Origin: Forficula auricularia
Lineage: Eukaryota > Arthropoda > Insecta > Dermaptera > Forficulidae
Length of the DNA stretch: 64,000 nucleotides
Direction: 5' to 3'
Assembly (NCBI GenBank): GCA_024734495.1
Contig: JALMQS010000136.1
Location: forward strand, 5,620,309-5,684,308
The notes beneath the pieces are model-generated. The model was not told where the DNA came from and ran no database searches. It saw only the letters and a list, made by a program, of their open reading frames with translations. Made by a program: the position numbers and the translations under genes. Positions 1-19,429 of this stretch are shown here, piece after piece; the first letter of the stretch is position 1, and every line of letters begins with the position of its first letter.

Positions 1-600
1 ATATCCATGGGCGTAATTAAGGCTGTGGGGGGGGGGGCAAGGGGAGAAGTGCCCCCTTACAAAACTAATTGCCCCTCCTAGAAATATCGAAACTCCATTA
101 TTACGAGGCATCACTTATGAATTTCTCATTCAATTATGTCGTTCCTTCCAAAATTTGTCAATTCTACTAAAAAGTCTAATCGGATTACTGAAATTGAAAC
201 CTTGTGGCTAATCAGCTGGCCGGTTGCCCTTCTAGGAAAACTCCCTAACTACGGAAATGCGTATACACTCCACTAAAGCCCTGCCTGTATATCTTGGATA
301 GAAGTGGTTCTTCCGTCCCAAAACCCGACCAACCGCCCCAACGCCCCAACTGCAATCACGGCTTATATAGCACAGAGTCCCCTCCGAGAGGAGGCTCTAG
401 TGGGGGAGAAGTCCCTCCCCTCCCACCGACCAAGGCTCGCCTCTCTTACGGTGGCTAATTAGCTGGACGGCTGCCTCCTTAGGAAAGCTCCTAAGGCAAT
501 GATACTCGTAATATCAGTGATGTAAACAGCACTCCCGCAGATATGCGGTGTAGGAAGAGAGGGCGCTAGGGGATGCGGGGGCGCGGTGAAAACAAAAATT
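1..600. repeat. GC-richer interspersed repeat, shared with 18172-18413
   Basis: Positions about 184-450 are similar to 18172-18413 (shared blocks include GAAATTGAAACCTTGTG, CTGCCTGTATATCTTGG and CTTATATAG). The second copy sits inside a Helitron, so this sequence is mobile or was captured. G- and C-runs are frequent. No reading frame of note was seen. Confidence 0.5.
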
Positions 601-1087
601 AATTTAAATATGGGGAATTAGAATTATGGCAAGGTGACCCTTTTCCAGACATTTAAAAAAATTAAATTAAATTTTATAATGTCAATATAAAATACTCATT
701 TAAATAGTAGTTTGTTCTTCTTTGAGTTTCCAACTCGATTCTAAGGGTTTGTGATTACTATAGAGATAATATACATAATAATTTTCCTGTGGAAATTTTT
801 CAAGGGGATTATTCCCCTTCCCTTCCTTATTGAGATTTAGTGAGCCGACTTGACAAAGATGAACATTGTTCTGACTGAAGCGAGATTAGATCTCGAGTAA
901 ACTCGATTCAAAGTCGACGCTTTAGCATCTACCCTGTTAAAAAAATTGTAAATTTACTATATGTTTACAATACAAATAGATAGGAAATTTACAAGATTGC
1001 GTATAGTAAAAAAAATATATTATATTGTAAAATCAACGTTAACTGATTGCAAAAATACAAAATAAATTCTAACTTTACTTTTTCTTA

Positions 1088-1287
1088 ATCAGTAGAGATT
1101 GTGGTGTTGGTGCAAGGTGAAGCATCTTTAATAAAGATAAGAGTAAATAGATATTTTATTTAATATGGATTTACTATGAGTTAAGGATACTGGGTCACTT
1201 ATTTCACATTAATGTGAAATAAGTGACTAGTACTCTAACTCATAGTAAATCCATATTAAATAAAATATCTATTTACTCTTATCTTTA
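1088..1287 (+). mobile_element. Leader plus fold-back element
   Basis: A leader with GTGGTGTTGGTGCAAGGTG is followed by two arms of roughly 85 bp forming a near-perfect hairpin centred near 1205. Flanking direct repeat TTACTTTTTCTTA at 1075-1087 and 1288-1300. The leader motif recurs before the fold-backs at 14607, 42653 and 52686. No hammerhead-like motif here. Confidence 0.65.
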
Positions 1288-1628
1288 TTACTTTTTCTTA
1301 TACTAATTAGAAACGTATTAGTAAAAAATATGTTGTAATATTACAATACTGGTAAGTAATATTACTCAAAAGTTTTGAGGCCGGACTTCCAATTTTTTAT
1401 TAGAAATATTTAACAGTGTACTCTACCGACGCCGAAGTCGGAAAAATAAGGAGTCCAATATTTCTAAATTTAGGGATTTTGTGGAGAAGACGCACCCAAG
1501 GTTTTGGTAGGGTCGCAGGTGATCTTAGTTATGTATTTGGATAAAATATTGATCACATAAGAAGAATTCAACTTATAAATTATTTATTTAGATAAGATTT
1601 ACTATATATATATATATTTTGTTTTCAG

Positions 1629-11623
<9,995 letters not shown>

Positions 11624-11691
11624 TATTTACCAGTTTGCTCACTGTCTCTTCCAAGACTTTAAATCTAGCTATATGTAGAAAAAAAAATGGA

Positions 11692-11697
11692 AATAAA
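11692..11697 (+). terminator. Poly(A) signal of the RASL10-type gene
   Basis: AATAAA 69 bp after the stop codon of the last RASL10-type exon. It is the first such hexamer after the stop. In DNA this AT-rich the motif occurs often by chance, so position is the main support. Confidence 0.45.
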
Positions 11698-11848
11698 ACA
11701 ATTTATGGACGTTTTATTAAAACTTGGGCAATAATATAATGCAATTAGAAAATTTTCCTATTAACCCCATTTAAAAAATATATTTAAAAGTAAATGATCA
11801 AAAGCTTTTAATCAAACAAAAGAATGTATCTAATAATTATTGATTTAC

Positions 11849-11905
11849 AGTGGCGGGTCGTGAGAGGAGGCAAGTGAGGCGGCTGGCCCCTCACCGTGTC
11901 TAAAA
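11849..11905 (+). mobile_element. hAT-like terminus
   Basis: CAGTGGCGGGTCGTGAGAGG resembles hAT ends starting CAGTGGCGG. The partner end was not located; the next element (11944) may have disrupted it. Confidence 0.35.
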
Positions 11906-12036
11906 CGTAAATAAAATTTCAAAATACCAAATCTAAAATAAATCATCATTAGGATTCAGTTTCATAATTTATAAATGTAATTTTTGTTTTTCAGAGGATG
12001 AGGAACAAAATAAGTGTTTGTTTATGACTTATCAAT

Positions 12037-12072
12037 TGCAACGTTTCGCCACTTTTATTGCAGCTTCTTCAG
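12037..12072 (-). ncRNA. Hammerhead-like motif, inverted twin
   Basis: Reverse complement reads CTGAAGAAGCTGC, loop, GTGGCGAAACGTTGC, the same as 12922-12955. It lies in the opposite arm of the fold-back, so one transcript of the element carries one sense and one antisense copy. Confidence 0.5.
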
Positions 12073-12921
12073 GCTCTACAAAGGAGCAAATACATATATC
12101 AAAAAAACACATTCAAAAACAAAAATTCACTCAACTCAAAATCAATTTCATATATACCTTGATAAATAAATCTCCAAACACTTTGTCATTTTTTTATAAA
12201 GCTCTGCCATTAATATACACACAGACACTGGAATACATCACTATTTTGTCATCAACAACTCAAAAACACCAATATCAAAAAATATACAATCATAACCCTT
12301 ACAATTTCACTGGTAAAATTAAAAATATTTCAAAATTAGTCAAAATATTATAAAACTATTTACAATGCACAACTATATACAAAAATCAGTCAAAATATCT
12401 TAAAAAATATATATACAAGCGACGGGAATTTTTTCCTTTATAAATTAATTTATATTTGTTACTCTACGTTGGTCAAATTCAAATGATCTCACAAGGTTCA
12501 ACATACTACTATATAAAAAATAATAATAATTCCTTATAATAGTTTCCAAATTTCCAAAGAATCAATACATACCAGTGAAATTGTAAGGATTATGATTGTA
12601 TATTTTTTGATATTGTGTGTTTTGAGTTGTTGATGACAAAATAGTGATGTATTCCAGTGTCTGTGTGTATATTAATGGCAGAGCTTTAAAAAAATGACAA
12701 AGTTAAAAATAAAATAAAATGAGAGAGTCTTCTGTTTTTAACCTAAAATAAAAACAATTCTGTTACCATCGACAGTGAAATCTTTTATTCAACTAATAAT
12801 GACAAAGTGTTTGGAGATTTATTTATCAAGGTATATATATATATGAGATTGATTTTGAGTTGAGTGAATTTTTGTTTTTGAATGTGTTTTTTTGATATAT
12901 GTATTTGCTCCTTTGTAGAGC

Positions 12922-12955
12922 CTGAAGAAGCTGCAATAAAAGTGGCGAAACGTTG
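12922..12955 (+). ncRNA. Hammerhead-ribozyme-like motif, stem II with wobbles
   Basis: CTGAAGA, an extra A, GCTGC/GTGGC stem (two G-U pairs), then GAAACGTT. GAA-ACGT-T fits the conserved GAA, a self-complementary stem III and cleavage-site T. Stem I pairing here is weak. Its antisense twin lies at 12037-12072. Confidence 0.5.
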
Positions 12956-13404
12956 CAATTTATAAAGTCATAAACAAACGCTTATTTTGTTCCTCATCCT
13001 CTGAAAAACAAAAATTACAGCTAAAATAAATAATTAATAATAATATTAATATCTCTTTTGTGATTTATTTAATTTTAATTCCAGGCTTATAGTATTTAAG
13101 TTAACAAAAAGCGTATCTCTCACCAAAGCAGAATATCACCTACCCTCAGACAGTGGTGGATTTAGGCCTAGGCCCGTGAGGCCCGGACCTAGGGTGGCAC
13201 AAAGACAGGGATAATTCAAATTAAAAATTGATTTTTATTTGTTTTATTATAAATGGATGGAAAGTTTTTAGTAAATTTTATTTCGGAATTTCGTTTTAGT
13301 TGTAAGTATTACTCTTAATCTTTTAATTTATCAATATTTGCCTTTATTTAAAATCTCTTTCGTTTTTATTTAAAAGCCAAACTAAATATATATTTTAAAT
13401 TTTG

Positions 13405-13990
13405 TAACTAATTGAAGGTAATGGAAGTCAGCCCAGGGGTAGTGAGGAAAGAAAAATTAACACATATCAAATAAGGTGTAATTTATTGGAATCCTTCTTC
13501 CTTTTCTTTCAAACCGACGCGATGTTTCGGAGGATTTTTCCCTCCTTCTTCAGGGTTTCAAAGGGTCAATCAATGAATGAAACAAATAAAATGTTTCCTT
13601 CTTCTCTCCACAGTAGTGTTCAAAACTTTCTTGTTTTTTAACAAAGGCATAGAAAAACAATTTTTTTTCTTTTCTTTTTTCCTCCTTTTCTTAATTAGAA
13701 GAAGGAAAAAAAGAAAAGCAAAAAATTGTTTTTCTATGCCTTTGTTAAAAAACAAGAAAGTTTTGAACACTACTGTGGAGAGAAGAAGGAAACATTTTAT
13801 TTGTTTCATTCATTGACCCTTTCAAATCCTGAGGAAGGAGGGAAAAATCCTCCGAAACGTCGGTTTGAAAGGAAAGGAGGAAGGATTCCAATAAATTACA
13901 CGTTTTATTTGAAATGTGTTAATTTTTTCTTTCCTCACTACCCCTGGGCTGTCTTCCATTACTTATCTTCAATTAAAATTTCTACCAAAC
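13405..13990 (+). mobile_element. Large near-perfect fold-back with hammerhead-like motifs
   Basis: Arms of about 270 bp meet near 13693. They are so alike that both strands give the same 30-residue peptide start (MKQIKCFLLLSTVVFKTFLF), which is an artefact, not a gene. A hammerhead-like motif is complete at 13818-13872 (+), and a variant with an insertion after GAAACATC lies at 13511-13565 (-). It sits inside the hAT remnant. The outer ends (GCCCAGGGGTAGTGAGGAAA) match 7405-7645. Confidence 0.75.
13818..13872 (+). ncRNA. Best hammerhead-ribozyme-like motif
   Basis: Stem I: CCTTTCAAATC pairs with GGTTTGAAAGG over 11 bp (one G-U). Then CTGAGGA, one extra A, stem II GGAGG/CCTCC with loop GAAAAAT, then GAA-ACGT-C. 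This gives the conserved CUGANGA and GAAA boxes, a self-complementary ACGU in place of stem III and C as the predicted cleavage nucleotide. The extra base between CUGANGA and stem II departs from the canonical fold. Activity is not shown by sequence alone. Confidence 0.65.
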
Positions 13991-14084
13991 TAATATTTAC
14001 CATCCTATTTTGGATACTCTGAGCGTACAATTAGGCGCACGTAAAAGCATATACGAAGAGCGTAATGTAAACTTCAATTTTTTT

Positions 14085-14545
14085 ATAATCTATCTGAAAT
14101 CGATACAAATGAGTTGGAAATTCAAGCAAATAAACTAGTTCATAAATATCCGAACGAATTAGAAGATACCTTAGGAAATGAATGTATTCACATACACTAT
14201 CAATTGAAAGATTTATTTAAAAATAATGATGACGTGCGCTCTGCACCAAATATATACAAAATATTACATTCAAGTGATCTTTTCGATATTTACCTTAATG
14301 TAGACATTGTACTAAGAATTTTTTAAGCATTCCGGCTACAAATTATTCCGTAGAAAGATCTTTTTTCACCCTGAAAATGGTAAAAAAATACTAATTGCGT
14401 ACAAGTATGGGTCAAGATAGACTTAATGCACTCCCATTATTGTCTATCGAGGCTAAATTAGTACAAGAAATTAATTAAGGCGATTTAATCTACGTTTTCA
14501 AGCTAACCAAAGCTAGAAAGAAGAAATTGATCTCATAAGTTAATT
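14085..14545 (+). pseudogene. hAT transposase C-terminal remnant
   Basis: Reads NVDIVLRIF, then in other frames LSIPATNYSVERSFFTLKMV, SMGQDRLNALPLLSIEAKLV and QEIN. This is the hAT C-terminal dimerisation region (consensus around IP-T-ERSFS-LK and M-QDRLN-L-LLSIE), as in ZBED/ZMYM-type hAT proteins. Stops and frameshifts make it inactive; the first two catalytic acidic residues lie in sequence already lost. Confidence 0.75.
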
Positions 14546-14606
14546 AAAAAAATGTATTTACTATTTGTTACGGAAAATTATATTTGAATTAGTAACTTTT
14601 ATTTCA

Positions 14607-14728
14607 TTAGTTTTTAAGGAATTTGGTGTTGGTACTTGGTGAAACATTTTTTAAACTTATTGGATAAAAATACTTAGTAGGTTTCACATTAAGCCTAATG
14701 TGAAACCTACCAAGTATTTTTATCCAAT
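14607..14728 (+). mobile_element. Short leader plus fold-back element
   Basis: Leader AAGGAATTTGGTGTTGGTAC, then 37-bp arms containing GATAAAAATACTTAGTAGG. Flanked by a direct repeat around ACTTTTATTTC (14595-14606 and 14730-14740). It has the same leader and outer arm as 52686-52977, but the centre with the hammerhead-like motif is missing, so it is a deletion form. Confidence 0.65.
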
Positions 14729-14994
14729 AACTTTTATTTCAAATTATTTTTGAAAAATTTATGTAAACCAATAAACAGTTAAATTTAAAATAATATTTGA
14801 TAGTTTAAATATATGATAATTAGCCATATAATTTTGACAATCACTTTTACTTAGAAAAAAGGGCGGCACATTGGACAGGGTCTAGGGCGGCATCGAACCT
14901 AAATCCGCCCCTGCCTGCAGATGAAAATTGAAGTTAGTCCTCCAAAGAGAAACTGCATTAGTTAAGAGCTGAATTAGCATGCAAGCAAATAAAT

Positions 14995-15100
14995 AAAACT
15001 TAGGGAACGCGGTGTTGGTTGATAGTGAAACATTTTTTAAATTATAAATAGGTTTAAGTTAGAGTTGGTGGTGTACACATTATAATTCAGAAAATAAATT
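14995..15100 (+). mobile_element. Leader fragment of a fold-back family
   Basis: TTAGGGAACGCGGTGTTGGT and GAGTTGGTGGTG match the element at 56139-56488. The second arm is not present. Confidence 0.45.
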
Positions 15101-15770
15101 ATGTGAGCACTCGCCCTGACATCAACCCAAATTTGTCCATTGTGTTGTAAATGAAACATGCAGCAAGGAATACTGGAATTCTTTGATTAGTGTGAATTTG
15201 ATATATTATGCGGGTTTTGAATATAGTGCTCAAAAAAAGAGAACATACCTTAATATATGCGGTACCAATTATTGTAGTGCGCTTTAAATAGTATTTTAAA
15301 AAAAAATTCATAGTTTCAGAAAATTAGGTAAAATTCATAAATAAACTAACATATTGAAATTAAACCTACCTTGAAATTTTATTTACTTTTTATTAATAAA
15401 ATGTTTCACCTAGAACCGACAACGAACTTTTTAAAAATTATTGAAATATTTCCATGAAAACTATCGATGTAAAAAAATCTATGTTTTGTTGAAAGCAATA
15501 TTCTGTCAATACTTTCTCAATGTCCGACTTACTATGTCAATTCATCATTAATTTATCAAAATTAAAGAACAAAAAAAATAATACTGTAAATATTTAAAAA
15601 CATCGATGTCGGGGAGAAACATCGATGTAGCAAAAACATCGGTTATATTCTAGCGATGTAGTTAACATCGATCATCGACATGAAAACATTGGCCATCGAT
15701 GTTCATCCTGTAAATGTGTAAATTACTAGTAATTAATGAAATATAAATACGTTTAAGGAGGTTCGGGACT

Positions 15771-16141
15771 GTTTATCATTTTTATAAGAAAATTCTCAAA
15801 TTTTTACAATCGAATCATTGATGGATTAAATATTTATTACCGAAAATTGAAGTTGATCGTCTGTCTCATTACCGAGAAATAAATTATTGAAAATTGTCCT
15901 TTTATCATGGAAGTAAATGGACCGAGCTTTTAAAAGAGCTATAACTTCTATACAAATTATACCATTTTCAACAAATTTATACAGATCAATAATTCAACTT
16001 TTATGAATCGAATGATATATTTTTCAATAGGTTTGACAGTCTAGTTAATTAGTTATTCATAAATATAAAAATAAAAATTAGTTTGCAGCCAACAGAATAT
16101 GACAAAAGCACTAGTAACTCTATTTGTTGAAATCGTTTGTG
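15771..16141. repeat. Interspersed repeat, second copy of 9911-10295
   Basis: Matches the first copy throughout and stops exactly at the run of N. A repeat ending at a gap is a typical site of misjoin. Confidence 0.7.
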
Positions 16142-16241
16142 NNNNNNNNNNNNNNNNNNNNNNNNNNNNNNNNNNNNNNNNNNNNNNNNNNNNNNNNNNN
16201 NNNNNNNNNNNNNNNNNNNNNNNNNNNNNNNNNNNNNNNNN
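16142..16241. other. Assembly gap (100 N)
   Basis: Exactly 100 undetermined bases, the conventional length for a gap of unknown size. A repeat lies on the left and a jockey reverse-transcriptase fragment on the right. Confidence 0.99.
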
Positions 16242-16690
16242 GAATGACTCTTCAGATGTGGTTGGCAAATCTGCAGTATATACAGAATACAAAAGTGGAC
16301 CTAATACGCTACCTTGTGGAACGCCTGATCGTATGGTATATATTTGCGACAAGTTACATTCTACTTTTATTTGAAAAAATCGATCTTTGAGGTAAGACGT
16401 AAGAAGCCAATAGAAATGATCCGGAAAGAGTTTTTTGATTTTGTAAAGTAGACCCTGGTGCCACACTTTGTCAAATGCCTTTTCGACATCCAGGAATACA
16501 CCCGTGCATATTTTTCTTTCTTCAAGTGTATTTTCAATAACATTAACTATTCTGTGGATTTGCTCTGCCGTTGAATGTTGCTGTCGAAATCCAAATTGAT
16601 GGTGGTGCAGTATTTCATCTAGATCAACTGCAGCTTTTAATCTTTGAAGTAGGAGTTTTTCAAGTATTTTTGATATCTGGGGAATAATAA
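16242..16690 (-). pseudogene. Jockey-like reverse transcriptase fragment
   Basis: On the - strand from about 16690: ISKILEKLLLQRLKAAVDLD, HHHQFGFRQQHST, GVFLDVEKAFDKVWHQGLLY, then SGVPQGSVLGPLLYSVYTAD. These are RT fingers/palm motifs (QFGFR-HST, first catalytic Asp in FLDVEKAFD, PQGSVLGPLLY) of jockey-clade non-LTR elements. The YADD box would lie beyond the N gap. The reading frame is open for the visible part; 5' truncated. Confidence 0.85.
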
Positions 16691-17592
16691 TAAATAAAAA
16701 GTATTAATTATCAAGCCTTTTAATCTTGGAATTTTTAATTTTCATTTATTGTTGATAATTAGATAAAATAATCAATTGAAAACAAATTAATTGCCTAGTG
16801 AAATTGAATACTGCCTCTATACATTAATTATTTATTTAAAAAAAATAATAATTAAAATAACATATATTCAATTATTTTTCCATTGTTATAATAACAAATA
16901 ATATTATACAATGCAAATATTTTGACCGGCTATAATCTGTTTCCTTCAGGAGGCAGGCAATGGGAAAACCACCTTGTAAAAAATTTCCCAAGGAAAATTA
17001 CAATAGAGAAGTACTCTCCATGGTAATCAAGTATGGCACTTGAAGAAGAAGATATATAATATAATCAAATGTGAAAACACATTAATTAATTATTAAAATC
17101 GATTATTACGTGTATTTATAATAATTGTTGATTTAAAAGAATAATTAAAATATATTTCCATTTATTTTTAATTGTTATAATAATATATGAGTAGTTTTAA
17201 CTATTAAGTAGTTATACACTGATTTCAATCTTTATAGAATTATCTAATTAATATACAATGGTGATTGAGAATTTATTTTTAATTCAACGTGGATATTTAA
17301 AGAAAAATAAAATTCTCACCCGCAAGCCCAAAAGACTGAGTGTTCGCGATCTCTAGCGACCAATTGACCAACTTGTATTTTATTAATGATGAAAAACAAA
17401 TGTCTTTTGAATTGTAGACTGTAATTTTATTGAAATTATAATTATTTTTCATGAATATCTATAATAATCATTTGGTGTGGGCCGAAATAGGGAATTCATT
17501 ATTAAAAATGTTCGAAACGTCATTTTCAAGCAGGAGTTGTTTTTACTGATTCAAATATACAAACAATAATTATCTATATCTATATCTATCTA

Positions 17593-18579
17593 TCTACTCT
17601 TATTAAACGAGCAAAAATTGTATATATATTTATATATTTGTATCTTAGTTCTATTTTGAAAACGGCTCTACCGATTTTGATGAAACCAACTCTATTAACA
17701 AGTTTTGAGGATGAGAAAATGATCTGGCTAGGTCTGGACCTCGACAAATTTCATCTTAATTGATCTTTTCTTAATTAAAGTAATTATTGATAGATGAAAA
17801 TCTCAATAAAAAAGTTTGTTTACATTTTTTCAATTATCTTTTATTTATTAATTAGTTTTTTAATTTTAAAACCCACTAATAGGTTATAACAAATATTATT
17901 ATATTATATTAAAATTAGGAATTTTTTGTTTTTTTAATTAACAGGTGTCTAAATCATAACAAAACAGGTGTGTTTACAAATAAAGTGGTTGAAGTGGCTT
18001 TTTTTATATAACTTGGAAACAAATCTTATTTAATTTTATGTTTTTATTTCAGACCCTATACGATTTTTTTTTTATTATTATTTTCCTATTTATTTTTTAT
18101 AATGTTTATCAATATGAACGAATGTGGGCAAATTGGTGTACGAGTAAACAAATATACACATAATATGTAGACGGATTATCGAAATTGAAACCTTGTGACA
18201 ATGCGTATACCCTCCACTACAGCACTGCCTGTATATCTTGGATAGATGTTCATTCTTACCCATCCCAAAACTCCCGACCACCACCCCGCCTGGAATCACG
18301 ACTTATATAGCCCAGTGTCCCCTCCAACGACCAGCCGAAAGCCAGCGGAACCACCCGACGGAGAAACGGCTCGAGTGGGGGAAAACTCCCTCCCCGCCCG
18401 CCCCTTAAGGCTCAAAAACTGGGTGCGAGGTGGGGATGCATGTGGGGTGCAATTGTGGGGGATCCGGAGTAAGGGTGCAATGGTGGGGGCGAGGTGCGTG
18501 GTTTCGGGGGGAGGGGTCCACTATATATATATTTGTATTTTTTAATTTGGTTACCGTGCATTGCTCGGTGAACCAGGTA
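17593..18579 (+). mobile_element. Helitron-like element, copy 1, with captured segment
   Basis: Starts TCTACTCTTATTAAACGAGC and ends with hairpin ACCGTGC-ATT-GCTCGGT plus ACCAGGT. The beginning TC, lack of terminal inverted repeats and a hairpin about 12 nt before the end are Helitron features. Compared with copy 41273-42072, it carries an extra ~240 bp (18172-18413) similar to 184-450. Non-coding. Confidence 0.65.
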
Positions 18580-18831
18580 TATATATAAATTGGAAAAGTA
18601 TGTATATATGTTTGTATGATGCAAACGATCTGATTGGCCAGTGCATAGCCAATGGGAAATTATTAGAACGATTCTGATTGGTCAGATAGTGATCGTGCTT
18701 AGTCAATGTGTTAAATAAATATTTTCTTATTGTTCCTTATTGTTTAATCAATTTCATTCAGCACATTCTTTCAATACTTATAGTTTCATTTTAAATTTCA
18801 ATTATTAAATTGGTATGAACGAGACGCTCCC

Positions 18832-18859
18832 CGCCAGGGAAGGCCCGGTCGTCAGCTAG
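18832..18859 (+). mobile_element. Helitron 3' terminus (CTAG)
   Basis: Imperfect hairpin CCCCGCC-AGGGAA-GGCCCGG, then TCGTCAGCTAG followed by T. The hairpin plus CTAG 8-11 nt later before a host T is the canonical Helitron end. The start was not resolved. Confidence 0.6.
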
Positions 18860-18942
18860 TATCTACTAAGATTAATTGTTCATTAAATAATATAAATTAA
18901 GATGATTTCTTGAATTGTATTTATTTTTGTTGATGTTTCCAG

Positions 18943-19082
18943 GTGTGGCTGTGTTCGCTTCAAGTAACGGTACGCACCATGTTCAATATTTAAACGAGAC
19001 TCAAGTGAATACTCTGTTGACGCAACAATTCTCGTTCTTCAATTGGATCTTCAATTCTACATTTGGATCATTTTTTGGATAA
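18943..19082 (+). CDS. Possible last exon of an unidentified gene
   Basis: After a pyrimidine-rich TTGATGTTTCCAG acceptor, one frame is open for 46 codons to TAA; the other two stop early. It begins VAVFASSNGTHHVQYL and ends FNSTFGSFFG. Three N-glycosylation sequons (NGT, NET, NST) suggest a secreted or lumenal C-terminus, which is inference. An AATAAA lies 27 bp after the stop, as expected of a terminal exon. No upstream exon was found; the preceding DNA is Helitron. I do not recognise the protein. Confidence 0.4.
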
Positions 19083-19108
19083 CAACAACAAAACAATAAG
19101 AATATTGT

Positions 19109-19114
19109 AATAAA
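19109..19114 (+). terminator. Poly(A) signal after the unidentified terminal exon
   Basis: AATAAA shortly after the TAA at 19080-19082, within an AT-rich run with further overlapping copies. Support comes only from its position. Confidence 0.35.
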
Positions 19115-19256
19115 TAATAATAAAATTTATTGAATAAAACAAATAATCACGTATTATCTAGTATTTTATTTAATTAATTATACATATCATATTTCTTAGA
19201 TATTATATCATTGTAATTGTTTATGTTTTTTTTGTTGATCAAACTACTACAGATTG

Positions 19257-19429
19257 GGGGGTCGGATAGGCTAGGCGGTAGCGTATCATCCTGCTAACCA
19301 AGTGGACCCGGGTTCGAATCCGACTCGAGGCATTCGGCTAAAATCCGACCCCCGGGGTAGAGACAAAATTTAAAAAATATAAAGTATCGTAAATTGGCTT
19401 ATGGCTAGAATGGCTGAAAAGCCAAAAAA
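19257..19429 (+). mobile_element. tRNA-derived SINE with 16-bp duplication
   Basis: Flanked by AAACTACTACAGATTG at 19241-19256 and 19430-19445, perfect. The head has A-box-like GGATAGGCTAGGCGGTAGCG and B box GGTTCGAATCC. The tail ends with hairpin GGCT..GGCTGAAAAGCC and poly(A). A full-length young copy; a second copy is at 24411-24597. Confidence 0.85.

Larger units (their letters stand above)
11944..13019 (+). mobile_element. Leader plus fold-back element with two hammerhead-like motifs
   Basis: Leader CATCATTAGGATTCAGTTTC, then arms of several hundred bp starting TTTTTGTTTTTCAGAGGATG. A hammerhead-like motif lies in each arm, antisense at 12037-12072 and sense at 12922-12955. Flanked by TCTAAAATAAAT and GCTAAAATAAAT (11/12). 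The same leader and arm start the element at 62520. Other DNA, partly non-inverted, is inserted near 12690-12800. The ORF at 12018-12353 is a by-product of the arm. Confidence 0.75.
13151..14913 (+). mobile_element. hAT transposon remnant
   Basis: Ends CAGTGGTGGATTTAGG and CCTAAATCCGCCCCTG are inverted repeats. Flanks CCCTCAGA and CCTGCAGA are an imperfect 8-bp duplication, as expected for hAT. The inside holds the end of a hAT transposase and two later fold-back insertions (13405-13990 and 14607-14728). Confidence 0.8.

Noticed and set aside
12018..12353. 111-residue ORF
   Set aside because: Lies wholly in a fold-back arm; its start is repeated at 62598 and 62820 as part of the same transposable element.
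13570..13816. Two 79-residue ORFs with the same peptide on opposite strands
   Set aside because: They are the two arms of one near-perfect inverted repeat read in each direction; low-complexity Lys/Phe-rich translation, no coding signal.
16940..17060. GGAGGCAGGCAATGGGAAAA block as an exon
   Set aside because: Resembles the non-coding 3' tail of LINE/SINE families and has stops in all frames.
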